Assembly (NCBI GenBank): GCA_028571685.1
Contig: CM053140.1
Location: 149,281,701 to 149,345,700, forward strand
DNA length: 64,000 nucleotides
Source of the DNA: Heterohyrax brucei
Taxonomy: Eukaryota > Chordata > Mammalia > Hyracoidea > Procaviidae
Reading direction: 5' to 3'
Both the position numbers and the translations under genes were made by a program. Positions 23,071 through 34,267 of this stretch are shown here, in pieces. The notes under the pieces were generated by a model. It did not search any database and was not told the DNA's origin. It was given only the letters and a program-made list of their open reading frames with translations. Each line of letters starts with the position of its first letter. Position 1 is the first letter of the stretch.

Positions 23071-24691
23071 TATAGTTATATAACTAACTATTCCCAGCAA
23101 GGAAAAGGAAGAAAAGGAAAGTAAAACCTAGAATTTATGAGATTTAAAAATTATGAATCTATGATCAGTGCCTAATTCCAAAGCAGAGAATGATTTAAAC
23201 ACTTATCTAAAGAGGAAAAAAATGTTAATTTTATTTCTAGATTGCTGCCAGGGTTCTATTTGTAATCATATAACCACTTGCAATGATTTCTAAGCCATGG
23301 CAGTTTTGCAAATCATTCTCACAGATGTTGATTCCTGCTTTTACAGACATTTAATCCAAACTACGTGCTCTTAATTTGCATGTGCTGTCAACAAGCTGTG
23401 CCTTGGTGTCATCCTTGCCAGAGCTGTGCTTCCAGTAAATGGAACATCAAGATAGGCTTTTATTTTGAAAGACTATAATCCAAGAACTTCACTAATTATG
23501 CTGTAATATAAAATAAAACTTTAATGCAGAATTTGAAAGAATTAATATAATATAGAGGGAAATCACTCTGAGAAAGATGGCTCCGTTTCATTCTGTAAGG
23601 CTTGGAAATTCAGTGTGCAATAAGTAAGCAGACAAAACATTAAAGAGCAAACAGCAGTGAGATTCAAAGCAAGCACTTCCACAGCCTCATCAAAAATGTG
23701 CTGAAATGACAACAGTGAATGCATATTAGAAGTTTAATTTAGTCTCCTAAGTGACCTTGATCATTTGATTGGGCCGTATCTATGATAGTGTTTTCAAGTA
23801 TATTTATGAATGCCTAAAGCAGCAGATGAGGCAAAAAAAAAAAAACAACTTTCAAACAGCTACTAGGAAGATTTCTTGGATTAGGAAGAGAAAATGAAAA
23901 AGACCAGTTTGATTCATTAATAATTCTACATCTGGCTGATTTTAAAGTCCTCTCCAGTCAAAATCTTGTCTTTCTTTTCTTCAGAAAGTTCTTGTTACTA
24001 AGAACTCTAAGGCATTCTGTAAAGACTGTGTCTTGTTTTTGGGTTACCATGGTTTGTTCCATTATGCCCCCCCACCCCCGTTTATCTGAAAAAATCCAGA
24101 CTGCCCAGCGCCTGCTTTCTCTTACTGCTTTTCTCTCGCTTGAAGCCACTTGGCTAGTTTTCTAATGCACATCAAGAGACTCAAATGTAAACTTGTATGT
24201 AACATCTAAAGAGAAATCTTAATTTCCTAAATACTTTATAGTAACAAACCTGTGTCAAGTAAAAATATTTAAAATACTTTTTTAGTTTCCTAAACTTACA
24301 GAGAAGAATGAAATCCTATATAAAGCCTTATCACAATACCACAAATTTTATTAGACTGTAGATCGTGAATATATTGCTTTCATTTTCACTCGGAGTCTCT
24401 AAACATGGGAGTTATAATTATTTTAATAAATATCTAATGCATAATCATATACTGTATGCAAATATCTGAATAGGTAGTTGTTTGTATGCATCGCACACAT
24501 GTGTATAAAGAAGTAGAAAACTGCCATCCATTGGACAGTTATTTATTGAACACATTATATTACCAGGAAATCAGCTATGCAGCAAAGATTTTTTTAGTGA
24601 ATAGAAAACATTCTCGGTGTAAAAGAAGCTTACTATTTATTAGTGATTCTCTGACCAAATACATAAGGACACTTGGTAAATCAAGAAAAAA
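23071..24691. other. Unique-looking sequence without recognised repeats
   Basis: At 1.6 kb this is one of the longer stretches free of recognisable transposons. Small ORFs only (23958-24149 -, 24486-24704 +), no domain. It could hold conserved noncoding DNA, but the sequence alone does not show that. Confidence 0.4.
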
Positions 24692-24840
24692 AGATTGCTA
24701 TTGAGTCAATTCAGAACCATAGAAGTACTGTAGGACAAAATAGGGTTACCCAATTGGGTTTCAAGGAGCTGCTGGTGGATTTGAACTACTGATCTTTTAT
24801 TAGCAGCCAAAATCCTAACCACCACACCACCAGGGCTTGA
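24692..24840 (-). mobile_element. AfroSINE
   Basis: On +, 'attgctattgagtcaattca', 'ggagctgctggtggatttga', 'accaccacaccaccagggct'. Confidence 0.88.
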
Positions 24841-24936
24841 GGCGACTAGTTGTTGTCGTATGAGTAAATGCAAAGTTAGATCCGTGGTCTCAGGTACGAT
24901 GGGCTTGGAAGCAAGTGGTGTTTGTCATCAGAATAA

Positions 24937-25146
24937 AACCCCAAACCCATTGCCATTCAGTTGATTCTAACTCATGGTGAACTCACATGTATCAGAGCAG
25001 AACTGGGCTCCATAGAAAGTCCAATGACTGCAATCTTACAGCAGTAAGTGGATGAGCCATACTTCCATGGTGCCAGTGGTTGGATTCCAACTGCCAACAT
25101 CTGCATTAGTACTCAAGCTCAAACATTTTGCACCACGCAGACACCT
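24937..25146 (-). mobile_element. AfroSINE (long variant)
   Basis: On +, 'aaacccattgccattcagtt' starts the tail mirror and 'attttgcaccacgcagacac' ends the head mirror. It lies head-to-head with the next SINE. Confidence 0.85.
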
Positions 25147-25148
25147 CC

Positions 25149-25313
25149 GGAAACCCTGGTGGCTAATGGTTAAAAGCTGTGGCTGCTGACAAAAAGGTCA
25201 GCAGTTCAAATATACCAGGCTATCCTTGGAAACCCGGGGGCAGTTATTCTCTGTCCTGCAGGGTCACTGTCAGTTGGAATGGGCTTGATTCATTGGGTTT
25301 TGTTTTGGTTTTA
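25149..25313 (+). mobile_element. AfroSINE
   Basis: 'ggaaaccctggtggctaatg' head, 'cagcagttcaaatataccag' B-box, 'gggttttgttttggtttt' tail. Only two bases separate it from the opposite-strand SINE before it. Confidence 0.9.
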
Positions 25314-26294
25314 GAGACCTTCACCATGGGATTAGATTTCTGGAAAGGAAAGTATGTTTAAAGTGACAAGAGATTATTTTGCACGTGGGATATGTCCTAG
25401 CATTTAACAATATACATTTTTATATTTGCAAGTGTATAAGCTTAAAATCTTATGTAGTTAATTATCAAAATTCAGTAATTAAACATGGATGTAGTTCAGT
25501 ATACATTAACGGAGAAGAGACTATGAAAGACTTTAAGTGTTATTCATGAAAGTTCATCTAAATCTCCATGGCAGGCCTTCTCTGTTTTATGTGTACCACT
25601 TCATATGCAGGTTATGTCTTCTTTTCCAGATTGTAAACATTTTGAGAGTACAATCTAAATTTGTTTTTTTGGTGCCCTTCCTGCCCAGACTGGAGTAATA
25701 TATACAGCATGCAGATAAATTTTAATTGCTGTGGGCAAGTATTTAGAAAACATATTTAAATTATTTTAAAGACATATAAGCTTATCAGGAAATACCTTTT
25801 CAAATGAAGTAGTACCTTTTTTTTATTTTTGCTGTAACTTCCATAATAGATATTTGAAAGCTACTCTTTCAAATTTCTTTTTCTCCTCATGTTTCTATCA
25901 CTTAATGTCATGTTTTGCCTAATGTCAAAGGAAGAAGTCAATGGCAACAGCACCTCACTGATAACCTTTTCTAGTGTGTGGTTTCCCTACACATTTGATG
26001 TTAGAATCTCTTTTGCAGATACTCAGTTTAGTGCAATCCTCAGGCAAGTCCGGACTCACAGGGATGGCATAGGTTTTAATCTCTTCTTCTGAGCCATCTG
26101 CCCCTCTATCTGTATTTATTTTTGTACACAGATCTTGTAGCTCAAAAGTAATCTAAATCTTTTGAAATGCTCTCTTTGTCAGCGTGCAGGGTGTAAACAC
26201 AAATGCAAACCCACAAATTATCACATATATCACAAAATAATGCATGGACTGACAAGTCTGTAAAAAGTGTATTTAAATTTTCAAATGAGTATCC

Positions 26295-26338
26295 CTAGGG
26301 TCGCCATGAGTCGGATCCAACTCGACGGCACTTGGCAT
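26295..26338 (+). repeat. Orphan RTE/SINE 3'-tail fragment
   Basis: The sequence reads 'ctagggtcgccatgagtcgg', then atccaactcgacggcacttggc. Only the last 44 bases of the element are present. Near-consensus preservation of the CpGs suggests it is relatively young. Confidence 0.65.
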
Positions 26339-27059
26339 CTCGAGGATTATCACTTCTAGATCAGCATATACTTTTGAACTATATTGAGAGATGGTAGTTT
26401 ATATATATCTATATATCTATTCACTCATTTATTTAGTTATGCCTGAGGATACTTGTCTCTGCAAAATAGAAAAAATATAATTAGTTATATGGCCATTTTA
26501 CAGAAATTTTAATACTTCTGAAATATTTTAATAAGTGACTGGATGGAATTTTCAAAATGAAAGGCTAAGAATCAATTCAAGACACAATACAGAGGTAGGC
26601 AAGTATTAGAGTTTTTAATGTTAGGATTTTTTTAAGTGTTTTCACTTTATATTACTACATAATACTAAACAAAAATTTTAAGTTTTCTAGATTTTCTACA
26701 TTTCAATTAAATTTATAAGTATTAAATAATTAGAAAAAGAGATGACAGCACAATTTTATAGGAAACAACATTCAGGGGCTGACAAAGGAATGGCAAAGAG
26801 TCTGCTACCTCATGCTTCTATATACCACTGGGAGTAAGAAATATTGATGCTTTGAATGATAACACAAGGTTACCAAAACCCAGTCAACAAGTGTACAGTG
26901 CTCTTGAGTGCACTGTACATACTAAAGAGGTTATTTCAGTTTCCAGAAAGGAGTAATTTTTGCATTTAATTCTCTGTTTTAGATATCTCTTCTATGAACT
27001 CTCCTAGAAGAAACTTGCAAAACCTTCGATGATAGTGATTACTATACTACCTTCAGTTA

Positions 27060-27205
27060 TGTTGTCCTTTACTTATTTCTTTCTGTACAAAAGCTCCTTG
27101 AGGCACAGATACATTTTTAATTAAAGGTTTTCTCCCTAGTACCTAGTACAGTGTCTAGCGCATAGAGGTTAGAGAATGTTTTCTACCTCTATGAATCAAT
27201 GAATG
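27060..27205 (+). mobile_element. L2/MIR-type 3' end
   Basis: 'agctccttgaggcacagata' followed by 'cctagtacagtgtctagcgc' and 'tgaatcaatgaatg' is the standard L2 3' terminus pattern. Confidence 0.6.
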
Positions 27206-27326
27206 AAAGGAAAAAAAAAAAGTTTAGACAGATTTTAAATAAGAAAATCCAGTTGACTAGTCTATTCTCATCTTTTAACAGAGAGAGTATTTTTCTTAAT
27301 CTCTTGTTATCCTGCAGGGTAAGCAA

Positions 27327-27352
27327 GTCAGCCAAGTGCGGTCGAGTCGGAG
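27327..27352 (-). repeat. Orphan RTE/SINE 3'-tail fragment
   Basis: 'cagccaagtgcggtcgagtc' on + is the antisense of the 'gactcgacggcacttggc' terminus. Confidence 0.5.
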
Positions 27353-27861
27353 CTAAGCAAAGCCATCATTTTATTCCCATATTCTTCTTGAACCTGTCCC
27401 CACGAGATGTAGAAATGATACCTTACTACATGATATGACGCAGCGCAAAAAATGAACCATGGTGTTGTTTCTAAATGTGAATAAAGTGTTAACATTCTAG
27501 TTCATATCATGCTATAAGCAAAATTTAATACTGAATTGGTATTTTGTTTTTACTCTAGTTACTTCAGCATCATATTGATGTTTAAATTTGCTAATACTCT
27601 ATATTTGAAGTATATCCTAATACTTTGAATAATTAAAAAAATAAAACACACTGGAAGTTAATGACTTAGAAGAAGAAGACATCTTTTATTTTGCATTATT
27701 TTATGTAAATACATGACATCTGTCCATTGACTTATGCTTAGGTAAATTAAAAAAAAAAATTCATCTTTAAGATTGTTAAATTTTACAAGATTGTATTATG
27801 TCTCCCAGAAGGAAGAGTGCTAACCCCTGTAATAATGACTGCACCTGAAGAACCACAACTA

Positions 27862-28012
27862 ATTCCATTGCCATTGAGTTGGTTCCATCTCATAGTGACC
27901 CTATAGAATCAGGTAGAACTGCCCAATAAGGTTTCTAAGGAGCACCTGGTAGATTTCAACTGCCAACATTTTGGTAAGCATAGCCCTTAACCACTACGCC
28001 ACCAGGGTTTCC
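27862..28012 (-). mobile_element. AfroSINE
   Basis: On +, 'ttccattgccattgagttgg' to 'ccactacgccaccagggttt', a complete short variant. Confidence 0.9.
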
Positions 28013-28539
28013 TTCCAGTGTAGGGTGGATTTTAAGCCTAATTACTTCAGAGTACTGTCTTAATAAAAGAGTGGAAGAGACAGAGTCATGCCCGTGGAGG
28101 GAAGACATCATATAAAGATGTACTAGCACGACATTTGTGTCTACAAGCTAGGAATGCCAAAAAAATGACAGCTGTTACCAGAAATCAAGGAATGAATATC
28201 TCTGAGATCCTGATTTGAACTTTTAGCCTTCTGGACTGTGATAATATAAATTTCTGTTTATTTTATGCAAATATGTATTTCATATATCAAAATATACATT
28301 TTAATACAGTAGCACCAGGTAGCTATAAGACTGCTAAAGTAACAAACATTTCTCTTATGGAAATGTTGTGAGGTAAAAAAGAAAGAAGAGGAAAAAAATG
28401 CACTTACAGTCTAATGGCAAAAAGATACCCACCTGCCAGTGTGGCAATTTTCCTGTCATTATTCCATCTAAGAGTTTCCAAGGTTAAGTAATGATATTTT
28501 TTAATATTATAAACAAGTATCTTCTCATAATCATTCATA

Positions 28540-28850
28540 GTTTATTCAACAGAGATTTTTTTGAACATATGTGACAAGGCACTCTATGAACACATGGGTT
28601 ATGCCAGTGTACAAAGCAGAAAATATTTTTGTCCATGTGCAGTGAAATACCAGGACCAAAAAGTAAATAAATATAAATAAACATAAATAAACAGATACAA
28701 GCTATCAAAGCAAAAATAAAAACATGGAAAGAAGATAAAAGATAAGAGCAAGAAGACTGAGATTTGAAATACTGTAGTCAGAAAATGTTGAAAAGTAAAG
28801 CTGGCACCTTGAAGGCTAATGTGCACCTGATCTAAGCCTTGGTATTTTTC
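28540..28850 (-). mobile_element. L2 LINE relic, 3' part
   Basis: On +, 'tagtttattcaacagagatt' with 'gccagtgtacaaagcagaaa' and an (aaata)n stretch is the antisense L2 3' end. The rest of the same L2 appears to continue at 29870-30300 after two later insertions. Confidence 0.65.
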
Positions 28851-28867
28851 ATTGCATCATATGTATG

Positions 28868-29290
28868 TGAAAGCTCAATGATGAATAAGGAAGACAGGAG
28901 AAGAGTTGATGCCTTTGAATTGTGGTGTTGGAAAAGAGTACTGAATGTACCACGGACTGCCTGAAGAACAAACAGATCTGTCCTGGAAAAAGTACAACCA
29001 GAGTGTTCTGTGGAAACAAAGATGGTGAGACTACACCTTACATACTTCAGATATGTTGTCAGGAGAAATCAGTCCCTGGAGAGGATATCAAGTTTGGTAA
29101 CAGAGAGTCAGTGTAAAAGAGGAAGACCTTCAACTGGATGGATTGACACAGTGGCTGCAACAATGGACATAAACGTGGAAACGATTGTGGGCACGGTGCA
29201 GGACTGGGCAGTGTTTTGTTCCACTGTGTACAGGGTCGCTATGAGTTGGAACCAACTTGACAGCACCTAACAACAGCAATAACAGCAACA
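28868..29290 (+). mobile_element. RTE LINE 3' end
   Basis: It covers the ORF C terminus and 3' tail, ending 'acttgacagcacctaacaac' plus (aac)n. One + frame (29010-29270) reads METKMVRLHLTYFRYVVRRN then NQSLERISSL, the same protein end as the copies at 3.8 and 59.5 kb. It is 5'-truncated and broken by frame changes. Confidence 0.88.
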
Positions 29291-29319
29291 GTCAGAAAGG
29301 CATACTTGAGTAGGCTGCT

Positions 29320-29864
29320 TATCATGGATTGAATTTGGTCCCTCCCAAAAATGAGTGCAGCAGTTTGACTGGGTCATGATTCCCTGCATTGTGTGATTGC
29401 CTTCCATTTTCTGATTTTTCTGTCATGTAAATCCTAGTCTCTGCCTGTGGATAATAGATAGGATTATGTTAAAAAAGGGTTAAGATAGGACTGCAATATC
29501 CTTATTAAATGAATTTCCCTAGAATGTGACTTGCACCACTTTTTATGTTTTCATCCTATAAGACATAAAAGGAAAAATAAGTGAGCAGAGAGCTGGGAAC
29601 CTGATACTATCAAGAAAGCAGCACTGAAAGTGGCATTCATCCTTCAGACCTGAGGTTTCTGCACCAAGATACCCCCTGACCAAAGACTAATACACCACAA
29701 AAAACTTCCTCCAGAGCCAACAAAGAAGAAAAGCCTTCTCCTGGAGTGGGCATTCTGAATTCGGACTTGAAGTGTACTGGACTTTGTAAAAATAAACATT
29801 TCTCTTTCAAAAGCCATCCACTTGTGGTTGGCTTCTGTTACAGTAGTACCAGATTACTAAAACA
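29320..29864 (+). mobile_element. MaLR-type solo LTR
   Basis: It starts near TATCATGGATTGAATT (first G mutated) and ends ACTAAAACA, about 545 bp. It carries a TATA-like acataaaagg near 29564 and AATAAA near 29791. The 5-bp flanks (ctgct / ctaat) match poorly. Confidence 0.8.
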
Positions 29865-29869
29865 CTAAT

Positions 29870-30300
29870 GCTGAAAACAGCTTTCAAGAAACATAGAATG
29901 AGTTTCAGAGAAACATAAAAGCAGGGGAGAAATAACTGTGAAGAAACAGAGGGGGTTCACTGTGGCTACAGTAGAGAGGGACTGTATTGAGAATAGAATA
30001 CAGTGGGCAGAATGGGAGCAAACAAGCCAAGTAGAAGAGTGTTAAAATGATCCAGGTGAGAGACAATGTTGTCTTAAACTAGAGGGGAGGCAGCGATGAC
30101 AGGGAGAATGGATAGAATTCTGGATCTATTTTGAACATGCAGCCAGTAGGATTTGAAGATAGATGAAACGTAAGATGAGAGAGAACAAGCAGCCTCAGAG
30201 ATCACCTAAGGTTCTGACATGAACAACTGAAAAGATGGAAACCTTTAACTTATATAGGGAGAAGGCAAGCAGATTGAGGAGAAAAGGGACTTCCATTTCA
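29870..30300 (-). mobile_element. L2 LINE relic, continuing the copy at 28.54 kb
   Basis: 'aaatgatccaggtgagagac', 'attctggatctattttgaac' and 'agtaggatttgaagatagat' are antisense L2. The order continues that of 28540-28850, so the RTE and the LTR landed inside this older L2. Confidence 0.65.
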
Positions 30301-30308
30301 ACGTATTT

Positions 30309-30380
30309 AGACCCTATGGAGCTGTTCTATTTTGTCCTGTAAGGTCTTCATAAGAGAATCAACTCAACACAATAGACTTA
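30309..30380 (+). mobile_element. AfroSINE 3' fragment
   Basis: 'gaccctatggagctgttcta' and 'tttgtcctgtaaggtcttca' match the SINE distal part. Confidence 0.5.
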
Positions 30381-30399
30381 TTAGACATCTGTGTATGCA

Positions 30400-30463
30400 T
30401 TTGTATACATGTATTCATTGCATGCATTGTATTCATTTGTATCCATGCACTCATTGCATACAG
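30400..30463. repeat. Short minisatellite, about 36-bp unit
   Basis: Two imperfect units start 'tttgtatacatg' and 'tttgtatccatg', each containing 'cattgcat'. Confidence 0.5.
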
Positions 30464-30900
30464 ATGGATACACAAGTTGAAAGATGAGATGAGAGAACAA
30501 GGTTGGAGATTTAACTGAAGGAATCTTCATCATGAAGCAGACACTATGGGAAAATATGAGCCAAAACTTATTTATTTGTATTGTTTTTATAACCTTTTAA
30601 AAAGGAGAAATATCAACATCTTTATATTGTAATGAAAAAAATCTAATAAAGAGGGAAAGTATTATGATGGAGAGGAATAAAATGAGAATCACTGGAGAGA
30701 CTGACCTTGAATAAACGAGAAAACATTTAGTGCACAAGTGGAAAGTTGGCCTTTACTGACTGCAAATTTATCTTGCTAATAGGAATAAATAGAATAGGAT
30801 ACAAAAGTTGTAGGTGGGTTGACAGGGTGACTAGATCTTACAGAGATCTTTTTTCCTTATATACATATATATATATATACACATATAGTGTGTATGTGTG

Positions 30901-31207
30901 TGTAGTAGTTCCTGCTGCAGCAAAAATTTAAACAGCAATTGAATGTAACTGCAATATGATACCATTTTTTGATTACTACGTTGGACACATTTCAAAAAAT
31001 AAAAGTATAAAATTAATGCAAGAAGGTGATGAAATAGGTGTGCTCATTCTCTGTGGCTAAGAACATGAATTATTAGACACTTTTCAGTTATTTCATTTCT
31101 TTAGTTGTTCCTTCTGCTCTGTTTGAAATCTTTAGGGCTTTGTTTGTTAAACTTTTAAAGTGAGACCAGTCAGTATGACATTGTTTTTCTTCTTTCAGCA
31201 GTAACAG
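30901..31207 (+). repeat. Left arm of a 300-bp imperfect inverted repeat
   Basis: Beginning 'tgtagtagttcctgctgcag', this arm is the reverse complement of 32220-32519 along its whole length with small indels. Identity is roughly 85% by eye. Shared blocks include 'taaagtgagaccagtcag' and 'gtttttcttctttcag' on the left arm. The spacer of about 1 kb contains a later MaLR LTR (31400-31836). Confidence 0.85.
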
Positions 31208-31234
31208 TGGTAATATATATATTATATATATAAT

Positions 31235-31291
31235 ATGATTGACTATACTATATATGTAATAATATATAATATATATAGTACAGTCAATCAT
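31235..31291. repeat. 21-bp-arm AT-rich palindrome
   Basis: The left arm is 31235-31255 and the right arm 31271-31291. Both start or end with the atgattgact/agtcaatcat motif, one mismatch, with a 15-base loop. It could extrude as a cruciform. It lies between the arms of the large inverted repeat. Confidence 0.8.
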
Positions 31292-31399
31292 TCATGTAAA
31301 AGAAGAATGTGGTACATTCACAATAAACAGATGGGTGGGAGAAGGACAAATCGATCATAAACAGGTGGGAAGGAATAATATATGTAGGCAGTATCCTCT

Positions 31400-31836
31400 A
31401 ATTTGTGATTTTCCTATGCTGTATGTTAAAGGATTAGGGTAGGACTGTAAATTCCTTCATAAGATCACCTCCCTGCTCCACTGTAACGGACTTTCCCTGG
31501 AGTATAGCTTGTATCACCCTTTATCTTTTCATCCTACAAGAGACACAAAGAAAGGGAAGCAAGCAGAGAATTGGGAACCACAAACCATCAAGAAAGCAGC
31601 ACCAGAAGATCACATCCTTCAGATCCGAGGTTCCTGTGCTGAGGCGCTACTTGAACAGAGACTAATGCAACAGAAGGAATTTCTTCCAGAGCTGAAAAAG
31701 GAGAAAGCCTTCCCCTGTACTGGATACCTTAAATTTGGACTTGTAACCTACTAAACTGTATAAGAATAAACTTTCTTTGTTAAAGCCATCCAGTTTGTGG
31801 TTATTTCTGTTAGAGCAGCACTAGATGACTACAATA
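31400..31836 (+). mobile_element. MaLR-type LTR, 5'-truncated
   Basis: 'ttgtgattttcctatgctgt' to 'agatgactacaata' matches the distal 80% of the LTRs at 4059 and 29320. It has AATAAA near 31766. The first 100 or so bases of the LTR are missing. The open frame 31509-31754 lies wholly inside it. Confidence 0.85.
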
Positions 31837-32219
31837 GGCAGTAAGTAAGCTATGTAGGAAATAACATATTTGAAATGACAAATGATGGTGTTCTTAATAA
31901 CTTCACCATTCCATAATGTCTTTCAGATATCACTTTCACCGGCCTCCTTCTAATCTTCCAGCTTCCTCTCACTTGAAACCTAACTCCAACAATCCTGTCT
32001 CCTCATCAGAGTGTAAAATTTATTTATTCCCCGCCTTTCATGGACTCTCTGACTTCTCACCTCCTCACTTTCCTGTGGTTCATCATTCATCACTCTCACC
32101 TCCTTGGCTGCATCATCAAACTCCTTACCTCTCACTTGCTTCATTACGCTGTTTATCAAAACACTAATCCAGACAGCAAAGTAATCTCTCTGCCTGCCTC
32201 ACACCTCTGTTACCACTGT

Positions 32220-32519
32220 TACCACTGAAAGAAGAAAAACAATACCATCCTGACTGGTCTCACTTTAAAAGTGTAACAAACAGAGCCCTAAAGATTTCAA
32301 ATAGAGCAGAAGGAATAAATAAAAGAATGAAATAATTGAAAAGTGTCTAATAATGTCTAGTGAGTGTCACAGATAATGAGCATATCGGTTTCATCACATT
32401 CTTGCGTTAATTTTATACTTTTCTGAAATATGTCCAATGTAGTAAACAAAAAAATGGTGCCATATTGTTGCTGCATTCAATTGCTGTTTTCAATTTTTGC
32501 TGCAGCAGGAACTACTACT
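32220..32519 (-). repeat. Right arm of the 300-bp inverted repeat
   Basis: Ends 'gctgcagcaggaactactac' on +, the mirror of the left-arm start. See the left arm at 30901-31207. Neither arm is a repeat family that I recognise elsewhere in the window. Confidence 0.85.
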
Positions 32520-33357
32520 GCATGCACATATACACAATAAAGTTACAGAATGAGTTAGCTGAAATATTCTTTTACATATAAATATTTATTGTACTTCATG
32601 AGATGGATTGGCTAGCCTTGCTCCATGAGTCTTCTGTAATATATACAATTACTCATAGATTTTCTGTCTTACAATTGTAAGAAAGTTTATATAATTGATC
32701 TAATATCTAGGATATATTTTTAAAGTATTTTCTTCTGAAAGACGAAGGACTCAATAATATAATCTGGTAGCATTCATAAGATTTCTCTTTCCTACTTAAA
32801 AGAGAACTTTAAAAAAAAAAAATGTGTTATCCAGCCTTATTGCCTTTCAAGATGCATTTGTTTTAGGGGAAAAAAGGGAGGGGTATTTTATAGTCATTAT
32901 TCACAGGCATAGAAGAGTTTGAAAGCAGCTTTTTATTGCCCATTTGAACTTAATGGGTTCCAGCATACAGAGTGAAATAGAGTTTACACTGTCATTTACG
33001 TTGACATTAAACTGGTGCGACTCATAGGACTGTTGTTTGATGGCTTTGCTTGCCAATATAAAAAAGTTCTTTGGGTTATGTCTGTCCCCTCACTGATCAT
33101 ACCAAGATGAAAATGCAGCCCTTCAAACTAATAAAAGCTCACGGTCTGGACACTAATATCCCATCTGAAACTGACACTGAGGGCTATAAAATGCCTTCTA
33201 GAAAATCCTCAGTTTTTGTTCACATGTGTTATATGTTGAGTCTGATTTCCCACAATTTGATGATATAACAGCATTTTCTCATGCAGCTTCTTAATTTACT
33301 AGAAGATCTAAGTCAAATGACAGTGTAGTAATCAAGCATGATTGTAATAAAATCACT

Positions 33358-33515
33358 GAAATCCATTGTCACCAAGCCAATTCCAACTTAAAGCAACCCT
33401 ATAGAACAGAGCAAAACTGTCTCATAGAGTTTTCTAAGGAACACCTGGTGGATTCAAACTGCCAATCCTTCTGTTAGCAGACAAGCTCTTAACCACTGTG
33501 TCACCAGGGTTCTCA
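33358..33515 (-). mobile_element. AfroSINE
   Basis: On +, 'aaatccattgtcaccaagcc' to 'ccactgtgtcaccagggttc'. Confidence 0.88.
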
Positions 33516-33860
33516 TGATTATAATTTGAACACCTAAGTTATAAACCATCTATTTTGTTTTATAGAACTCATTTTGAAATACTGTGTTAATGTTCCAACA
33601 ATATTCTGTAACTACAGCCTATAAGTATATTCATGGTAAGCATATTTAAAACAAAAGTTGGTCCATTGAACTCAAAGAACTATACAATCAGAGAACCAGA
33701 CAACTATTTGAGGAGATAGCTGCAAAATTATATTAAGTTTCTTGAAGAAATAGAATCATTGTAAATTAGTTCATAAATTTGTTGAAAATATCTAAAATCT
33801 AGTCCTAATACTGCTTCTTTTACATTATGCCTTCATTTGCCACTTATTTTCATTACTTAT

Positions 33861-33879
33861 TGATTTATATAAATGGTAT
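33861..33879. repeat. Left target-site duplication of the twin-primed L1
   Basis: tgatttatataaatggtat; its partner at 34268-34286 differs at one base. Confidence 0.9.
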
Positions 33880-34267
33880 CTCTTTTTTTTTATTATGACT
33901 GAGTGAAAATGTACATTCTCATATAAATTTACACGCCCACTTATAAGCAGCTTCCACTGCTGCCTGGTGACAGCACACTATTCCTCTCTGCTCCATACGT
34001 GTCTCATCCTCCCAACAGTCTTCTTTCCCCTCGTCTCTACCAACTCTCCTTCCTCCAGGCAGAGGTCTGCAGTGATAGCTGCAATGGAGCTCACTAAGTT
34101 GAGTCTCACTGGCAATACAAGAATAAAAAGTGTGCACCCTGAGATTTCCACTAAAAGACTGCAATTGATGGTCCAGGGGATTCAGGGTTCCTCTGGGAGC
34201 ATGGCCCCTGGCCCTGATGCTGCCCTTGCCCATAAATCATAATGAAGATCCACTCTTCAGACACAAA
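33880..34267 (-). mobile_element. L1 3'UTR insertion with 5' inversion (twin priming)
   Basis: 33880 to about 34071 is L1 3'UTR end in - orientation: T-run, 'ttattatgactgagtgaaaa', then the 'cacactattcctctctgctc' block. 34072-34267 is the upstream 3'UTR in + orientation: 'gcaatggagctcactaagtt' to 'cccttgcccataaatcataa'. In the full-length L1 these correspond to about 53209-53400 and 52941-53117 in one direction. The switch of strand inside one insertion, bounded by a 19-bp duplication, is the hallmark of twin priming. About 90 bases are missing at the junction. Confidence 0.92.

Larger units (their letters stand above)
25314..28539. other. AT-rich spacer outside listed elements
   Basis: 25314-26294, 26339-27059, 27353-27861 and 28013-28539 show no gene. 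A weak MIR/L2-like 3' end may lie at 25610-25750. Small ORFs such as 25889-26092 and 27199-27438 (+) lack domains; the latter overlaps an L2 end and a SINE tail fragment. Confidence 0.4.
30464..33860. other. Spacer outside listed repeats
   Basis: 30464-30854, 31837-32219, 32520-33357 and 33516-33860 have no recognised gene. 31920-32219 is pyrimidine-rich with overlapping ORFs (31916-32167, 32040-32228 +) that look like chance or an old L2-like relic. An (at)n/(gt)n tract is at 30855-30900. Confidence 0.35.

Noticed and set aside
29315..29869. 5-bp target duplication for the LTR at 29.3 kb
   Set aside because: ctgct versus ctaat match at only three positions, so it was not claimed.
31916..32228. 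Pyrimidine-rich open frames as a coding exon
   Set aside because: Two frames are open only because the strand is C/T-rich. No conserved motif is seen, and it sits between arms of an inverted repeat.
33919..34242. Overlapping open frames of 91-104 codons on both strands
   Set aside because: They read across the inversion junction of a twin-primed L1 3'UTR, which is non-coding.
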